From Apiotrichum sp. Y4204 (Eukaryota > Basidiomycota > Tremellomycetes > Trichosporonales > Trichosporonaceae): a stretch of 64,000 nt of DNA. The notes under the pieces are model-generated. The model ran no database searches, was not told the DNA's origin, and saw only the letters and a list, made by a program, of their open reading frames with translations. The stretch lies in assembly GCA_025531455.1 (NCBI GenBank), contig JAMYHL010000042.1, positions 62,001 to 126,000 on the forward strand, read 5' to 3'. Both the position numbers and the translations under genes were made by a program. This document shows positions 58,562-64,000 of the stretch, piece after piece; position 1 is the first letter of the stretch, and every line of letters starts with the position of its first letter.

Positions 58562-60008
58562 TCAGAACCGCATGGGGCGGCCGACTCCCAGGCGGTCGAG
58601 CTGTCGGTCGAGGTACCGGACTGTATCTTTGAGGCGGTCGTTCCTGTTCAGCAGACGGTCACACTCGTCGTCGAGGCGGGCGTTCTTGTCGGCGAGGCGA
58701 TCGTTCTGGCCCGCCAGGCGATCGTTTTCGTCATCGAGGGCAGCGTTCTCGTCGTCGAGGCGAGCATTCTTCTTCGCGAGCCGTTCATTCTCGTCGTCGA
58801 GAGTAGCGTTCTTCTTGACCAGGAGCGAAAACTTCTTCTCGAGGTCGGCGCACGTCTTCGCTAGGGCGGCATTCCGTTGCTGAAGCAGGACGACTTTCTC
58901 GTCAACTTCGGCGACGGCGAACTCGGGTATAGTATCGTCCATTGGACTCTGGGTGGCGACGATGTTTACGGCGTTGTCGGCGCCCCATCGAATCGCCGCA
59001 ATTTGTTGAGGATACAGCCTAGGTTCCAACTCCTTCAACGCGTGCTGCACAAATAGCGGTGTAAAGGGCGCGCAAATGGCCATGACCCAGCAAAACGCGT
59101 CGTGCTGTTTGCTTAGGTGAAGGCCTGCAACAAACACCTCCAGCAGACCCGAGTGCATCGCCTGGGACTTCATATGAATTGCTGAAGAGCCCTTCAGCTG
59201 GCCGGGCAGGCCAAGCGCACGGCTGACCAAGGCCTGAAAGTCATTACAGACAAAAAAACTCGAGAGGCGCTGATCGTCAGCGTCAGCGTCATCGTCAGCA
59301 TCACCGGCAGCATCATCGTCAACCTCATCGGTAGCGTCATCGTCGGCGTCCCGCGGCTGATTCTGAGCTACTCACAGCGGTAAAGAACGGCGGCGCTTGC
59401 GGCATGCACAGAGCCAGCTGATGCGCGACCGCTGCATTGTAAATGCGATCGCCGTAGAACTCGTGGGTGTGCGTGAGGCCCTTCCAGGATCCGAAGACTA
59501 GGTCGTGCATCTGTGGAGAAAGTGTGGGGAGCGACGGCAGCAGGTCCGCGGGGACCTTCATGTCCCTAATGCCGCACACGTGTCCTTTAATCTTGCTCTC
59601 CTTCGAGCCTTGTCCCGACAGTCTCGGTCGTGATCTGGCAACGTTGACATTGAGGGGCGCTAGGGGCACGGCGGTGGCCAGCCTCTGCAGCAGCGGCCTT
59701 CTCAAAGGCGCTGGCCGTTGCGAAGTGGGCGGCGGAGCGAGGAGCGGGGGACGAGCCGAGGGTGGACGAGCCGAGGGTGGACAAGCCGAGGGTGGACAAG
59801 CCGAGGGTGGACAAGCCGAGGGTGGACAAGCCGACGATGGACGAGGGAACGGCCAGCGGAGCACAGGGAGTGCGGGGAGAGCAGACTGTGGACGAGGGAT
59901 CGGCCAGCGGGGCAGAGGCAGTGCGCGACGTCCCCCGTCCTTGTGCAAGTGATCTCGCCGATGGGCCGCAGCCGCACTTGGCGTCTTGTGTTCCGTTTTA
60001 AGGCGCAT
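58562..60008 (-). CDS. RNase III-fold protein fused to a regular coiled coil
   Basis: Starting at the Met at 60008 and removing an intron of about 107 nt near 59370-59265, this reads as an RNase III-like protein. The order is LPSLPTLSPQMHDLVFG, HEFYGDRIYNAAVAHQL, RLSSFFVCNDFQALVSRALGL and LLEVFVAGLHLS, following the EFLGD, RxxLVSN and DxFEAxxGAxYL blocks of the family. The first acidic motif (E, D) is kept; in the second, the Asp three residues before Glu reads Gly. Downstream is an unusual coiled coil of seven-residue units (DDENERLAKKNARL and similar), with Asn at core positions. The N-terminus has tandem PPSAC repeats encoded by 15-bp units. Whether it cleaves RNA is open. Alternatives are a ribosomal-protein-like scaffold. 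Exact splice sites are tentative. Confidence 0.6.
59754..59836 (+). repeat. 15-bp minisatellite
   Basis: GCCGAGGGTGGACAA (with one GACGAG variant at each end) is repeated in tandem about five to six times. On the minus strand it encodes the CPPSA repeats of the RNase III-like protein's N-terminal part. Confidence 0.85.
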
Positions 60009-60971
60009 GGAGAACAAGAAGAGGGAAATAACGAGTACCGGGCAAAAGACAACAACAATGGAAGAAAAATTACAAGGAAAGAGAACGTGAAAAGAAAGGA
60101 GAACGTGAAAGAAAAGGGAACGTGAGCGAGAAGGGAGAACAGAACGAGAACAGAGAAACAAGAATGGAGAGAAAAGCGAATGGAGAAGAGAGGAAAAACA
60201 GAACAGAGAAAAAAACAACACAGACAGCAGTGTTCGGAACCAAGGAATGGACGCCCGGCGCGCCCGGCGAGGCATGCAGAGAGGTGCCACATCCTTGGGC
60301 GGGCGCGCGGGCGCGATCTCCTCAGCATCCTCGCATCAGCAAGAGGCGGCAGATCGAGGGAGGAGACTCGGGTTGACTGGATTGCATTAATAGCACTCTT
60401 TTTAGAGGGCGCCACAATGGCCCCGATCGAGCGGAAAAGAAAGACAGTCGCGTCGGACAGACGTCCTAACAGCGCTAGCGTGCGCGAACCTCGCAGCAGC
60501 TCAAGCGATCGCGCGAGCGACCACCATCGAAGCATATCTCCTCCGCGCAAGATCAGTCGATTCTTCTCTCATGATGCTGCGTCTTGCCACTTGTAGGCAG
60601 CTAATAGCTAACAATGAACTGTCACAGCTACCATCAGGTCGTCGCTGCCGCCACCACCACCTAGCTTGAACCCATCTTCCAGCTTGACAGCCTGACCAGC
60701 CTGTCGTCGTCCAAAAAGTCAAGAATGTAGGCCAATGACGTCAATGTCGATGTCGCCGATTGCCGACTCTATCAACAGACTGAGACGGAATCTGATTGGC
60801 GTGTCGGCCACACGCGCCCCACGCCGCTTTATCGCTTTTATCCACTTACTCCACGCCGTCATCGATCGATTGCAATGGCTTTGGTCCTTTGGGGTTTCGC
60901 GCAACACATATATACGCGACTTTGGTTGCTCTCGTTTCTTGCAATACCCCAACCACTTGTGCATAGCAACA
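60009..60971. promoter_or_regulatory. Divergent promoter of the RNase III-like and aldo-keto reductase genes
   Basis: Nearly 1 kb with no gene. An ACATATATACG at about 60905-60915, some 60 nt before the reductase ATG, is a good TATA-box candidate. Confidence 0.5.
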
Positions 60972-62364
60972 ATGTCGCTCGGTCGCATGCTCACCCTGTG
61001 AGTGCCTCCCTGTGCGGCTTGCTGACAGTTAGCAAGAACGCCGTCAAGGCCGCCAACGTCCCCTTCCCGCAGATCGGCTTCGGAACCGTAAGTGCTATTG
61101 CATGCAACACACGTCCTTGAAACGTCGTTGCGTCAGCAGCGGCGTCTTGCCACTCAGGATTGTTTGCGCTTACCTTTTTGTGATAAGCTGACGTACAGTG
61201 GCAGTGCGTCGCGAAGACGGAAGGGAAGATCTTGAGCTAATCCCAGGTCCAAGCCCGGAGAGGTCGAGAAGGCGTAAGTTGCAAGCTCGTGCTCTTGTCC
61301 GTCTCTGACAGTAGTGTCGCCGAGGCTCTCAAGGTCGGATACACGCACATCGATGCCGCGCTCATTTACGGTAAGTTTTGCGTCCTACGTTTTGCGTTCT
61401 GCGCTCTGGGTTGATCTTTGACATGCGGTGACTGACGAGTTCCAGGCAACCAGGCCGAGGTGAGTGCCTGTTGGACACAATGTGGCATTGTGTACATGCC
61501 ACGAATATCCTTCGCACCATTCTTACACAACAGGTCGGCACCGGCATCGCCAACTCTGGTGTTCCTCGCGAGAAGATCACGCTCGTCTCCAAGCTGTGGA
61601 ACACGGGTCACCGCCCCGAGAACGTCGAGGCCGAGCTTGACCTCACTCTCAAGCAGCTCGGCACTTCGTACCTGGACCTCTACCTGATCCACTGGCCGGT
61701 CCCCTTCCCTCCTGGACAGGGTCTTGCGCCGCGTACCGCCGACAAGAAGGAGACGATCATTGACAAGGAGGCCCCCAGTGTCGCTGAGACGTGGCGCGAG
61801 ATGCTCCGCATCCTCAAGGAGACCGACAAGGTCAAGGCTGTCGGCGTTTCCAACTTCACTGTTGACCAGCTCGAGCTGATTACCAAGGCGACTGGCGTTG
61901 CCCCTGCCGTCAACCAGATTGAGGCGCACCCGCAGCTCATTCAGCCCGAGCTCTACAAGTACTGCGCCGACAAGGGAATTGTCATCACCGCGTACTCGCC
62001 GCTGGGTAACAACATCACCGGCAAGGCTCGCGTGATTGACTCGCCCGAGGTTCAGGCCATTGCCCAGCGTCTCGGCGTCGAGCCCGCCCAGGTTCTTATC
62101 GCATGGGGCGCGAAGAACGGCTTCGCCGTCATCCCCAAGTCGGTCACCCCGTCGCGCATCAAGGTGGGTGTGGAACTGTAACTTTGCTAATGGCAGTCCA
62201 ACTTCCAGACGTTTGATCTCGCGGACTCGGACTTTGAGGAGCTGAACCGCTGGGGTACCGCGAACCGTGTGCGCTCCAACATCCCGAACGAGTACAAGCC
62301 GCGCTGGCCGATCAATGTGTTCAACGAGCCGTCTGAGCAGAAGGAGCCCAACCAGGTGTGGTAG
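60972..62364 (+). CDS. Aldo-keto reductase with micro-exons
   Basis: Exons 60972-60997, 61029-61087, 61199-61203, 61247-61273, 61312-61370, 61446-61459, 61534-62163 and 62197-62364 fit together in phase. The protein starts MSLGRMLTL, then IGFGTWQSKPGEVEKA, GYTHIDAALIYGN (Asp and Tyr of the catalytic tetrad), LVSKLWN (Lys), LIHWP (His), GVSNF, NQIEAHP, and the cofactor-binding IPKSVTPSRIK. The family reduces aldehydes and ketones with NADPH; the substrate is unknown. A 5-nt exon (TGGCA) supplies the W-Q of the conserved GTWQ, and a 14-nt exon gives GNQAE. Both are needed for the family sequence. It is preceded by a TATA-like element. Confidence 0.85.
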
Positions 62365-62725
62365 AGGCCCGTACAAGGTAGACACGTAGACAGCATCAGT
62401 CACACATCTCTAAGGCGGAACATGCATCGTGTGAACCCAGTCATGAGCGTCGATCGTGGATCGGTCAAGGATCGCCCGAGGATCTGGGTCGGATATGGAT
62501 CGGATAATTAAAACCACGTGGAGCCTTATTTATGGCCGACCGCGCCGGCCTGACTGGTGAGTGGCTATGGCGGGGGTGGGGCACGCACTCGGGGCGCACT
62601 GGCGCACTTGGTGACGCTCAGCCACCTGCAACAATTCCACAACTGCCGCAAGCACGTTCACTCTTTTACTTTCTCTGTTTCTCTTTCCATCGTACAACCT
62701 TTATTCTAATTCCTATCATCCCACA
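62365..62725. other. Intergenic, promoter of the small membrane protein gene
   Basis: 361 bp. It contains ATTAAAACCACGTGG (about 62506-62521) with a CACGTG core, and a CT-rich leader after about 62660. Confidence 0.45.
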
Positions 62726-63862
62726 ATGGCCTCAGCACCGAGCTCGTCGCGCGGGCGTCGCCAGTCCCAGAGCACGCTCGCGGCCATGGATGTTCCCCGC
62801 TCGCGCTTCCACCCCGCCGCAATCGCCGGTGCTCTCATCAAGCACGGCAAGTATGTCGCGTTCGGCGCGGCAGGCATCTGGTGGCTCGACCTGCCTTCCG
62901 CCGTCCCTGCCCTCCTCGACTCACAACACGTATGGCACAAGTGAGTTGGTGTTATGGGGATTGGTGAACGCCGGGAAAACGCTGGATGTCTCGGAGTACG
63001 CTTCCAGTGTCTCGGAGTCACCGCCTCAACTGTCCTTGCCACTTGCGGTTCATTGCTCACGCCAGGCGTGCGCTCTTCGCACACTTCGGTCTCCAGTCCG
63101 TCACCATCGTGAGTGCTTGCTGATAGTTGGATTCCTCAGCCGCATCGCTCACTCCAGCTTATCTTTCTCTACCTCATGCTCTTCCTTCCGTGGTTCCGCG
63201 GGTACCTGCCGAACGTGCGTTAAGAGTCGCGGCGGTTGCGACTGGCCTGGTAGCTGCGCCGCGCAGTGGCAAGACGCAGGCATAACAGGAAACATGGCTG
63301 GTCACAGTCGTTCTTTCTGCGGACCGACGTCGACTGACACAGGTACTTCCTGTCATGTCTGCGTCTCTGCGCCCATGCCTCGTCTGAGCAGCCGTCGTGC
63401 CTTCACCCCTTTCGGATATTGCTGACCCGCAGTACCCCAAATGGCAGCAGTCGAGGCGGCTCCGTGTCATTGTTCCAGTATGTGATCTGAGGCGCTCCCG
63501 CATTCCTCTCTGACACCAGGCCCTGACAGTTTCGATCCTACTTGGCTGGTCGTCGCTCGTGTTCGCGCTACGCTCCTCTGACCGCCCCACGCCGGGCGGG
63601 CCAATTCGGTTGGCCATTCGCGACGCGCTGAAGATCCACGCACCAGCAGGCTTTGGCTCGTTCAGTGCAATGGCGGGAGGTGAGTGGCGAGTGTTGAACG
63701 CGTCCGGCACGAGTTGAATTTGTGCCGGGCTTGAATAGGCTCGTCCATGGGGCGAGTTCTCCTCGCACCAAGCTAACAGCAGCGACCGCGGTTTACACGG
63801 CCGTCTTTGGCCTACTTGGCTTTATCCCCCAGCCGCGCCCGAGTGTCAAGAAGACGCAGTAA
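62726..63862 (+). CDS. Small multipass membrane protein, unrecognised
   Basis: Exons 62726-62940, 63066-63108, 63158-63214, 63433-63477, 63520-63679 and 63783-63862 total exactly 600 nt (199 aa). After a serine/arginine-rich cytosolic-looking start, hydrophobic stretches appear at IAGALIKHGKYVAFGAAGIW, VTILIFLYLMLFLPWF, VIVPALTVSILLGWSSLVFAL, and AVYTAVFGLLGFIP, suggesting four membrane segments. The C-terminus ends in KKTQ, which could be an endoplasmic-reticulum retrieval signal, but that is weak. I do not recognise the family. All junctions keep phase, which supports the model. Confidence 0.7.
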
Positions 63863-64000
63863 GCAGTCGCGCTGCAGGCCGCAGGAACCCGTGGTGGAGG
63901 CCCGGTGGGAAAGTGGCTGGCTCCCGCCATAATCTCGGCAAGGCCGGCCATCATCCACCGTCCCCTCATCTCCTACCCCCATCTTCTACCACATAGCCGT
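63863..64000. other. Window end, nothing seen
   Basis: 138 bp of 3' flank with no feature. Confidence 0.5.

Noticed and set aside
59756..59836. CRISPR-like array
   Set aside because: Units are contiguous 15-bp repeats with no spacers, i.e. a coding minisatellite in a eukaryote.

Overview
The window is nuclear DNA from a basidiomycete fungus. It is GC-rich, the genes are packed on both strands, and almost every gene is broken by short GT-AG introns of about 32-60 nt with CTAAC/CTGAC branch sites. Gene content (RAM-pathway Sog2, an F-box-like expanded-family protein, Zn2Cys6 and bZIP regulators) and intron style suggest a Tremellomycetes yeast, most likely Trichosporonales. That placement is inference: no rRNA or marker gene is present. 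All gene models below were spliced by eye from in-frame GT-AG junctions.

Bases 1-6490 are gene-poor and repeat-rich. They hold a diverged SPO11-like gene (minus, 239-1647), degenerate copies of its 3' end, a 377-bp terminal-inverted-repeat element with a 7-bp target duplication (2128-2504), and two tRNA-derived SINE-like relics. From 6494 the sequence becomes ordinary gene territory: an F-box-like protein, a Zn2Cys6 factor (with a 21-nt exon), Sog2 (RAM/NDR kinase signalling), Nup85 (nuclear pore Y complex) and, head to head with it, Spt6 (transcription elongation).

Bases 24.5-37.3 kb carry Mus81 (junction nuclease), a remarkable homologue of the bifunctional lycopene cyclase/phytoene synthase that has lost its catalytic aspartate motifs, GTP cyclohydrolase I, ribosomal protein eL43, a bZIP factor, an F-actin capping protein alpha subunit carrying a large acidic repeat insertion, and a small At2g23090-type zinc-finger protein. 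Bases 38.3-48.6 kb carry a coiled-coil protein, a small lysine-rich nuclear-type protein, Tom40, a tRNA-Thr(AGT) and a four-RRM protein of the Nrd1/Mrn1 type.

Bases 51.7-63.9 kb hold ribosomal protein eS1, a Pumilio-family protein, an RNase III-fold protein fused to a very regular coiled coil, an aldo-keto reductase with 5-nt and 14-nt exons, and a small multipass membrane protein.

Most genes are housekeeping and not functionally linked to their neighbours. Several pairs share short divergent promoters (NUP85/SPT6, capping protein/zinc finger, 42-kb protein/TOM40). The unusual content is the repeat block at the left end, the catalytically altered CrtYB-like and RNase III-like proteins, the capping-protein insertion, and the micro-exons and very short in-frame introns.
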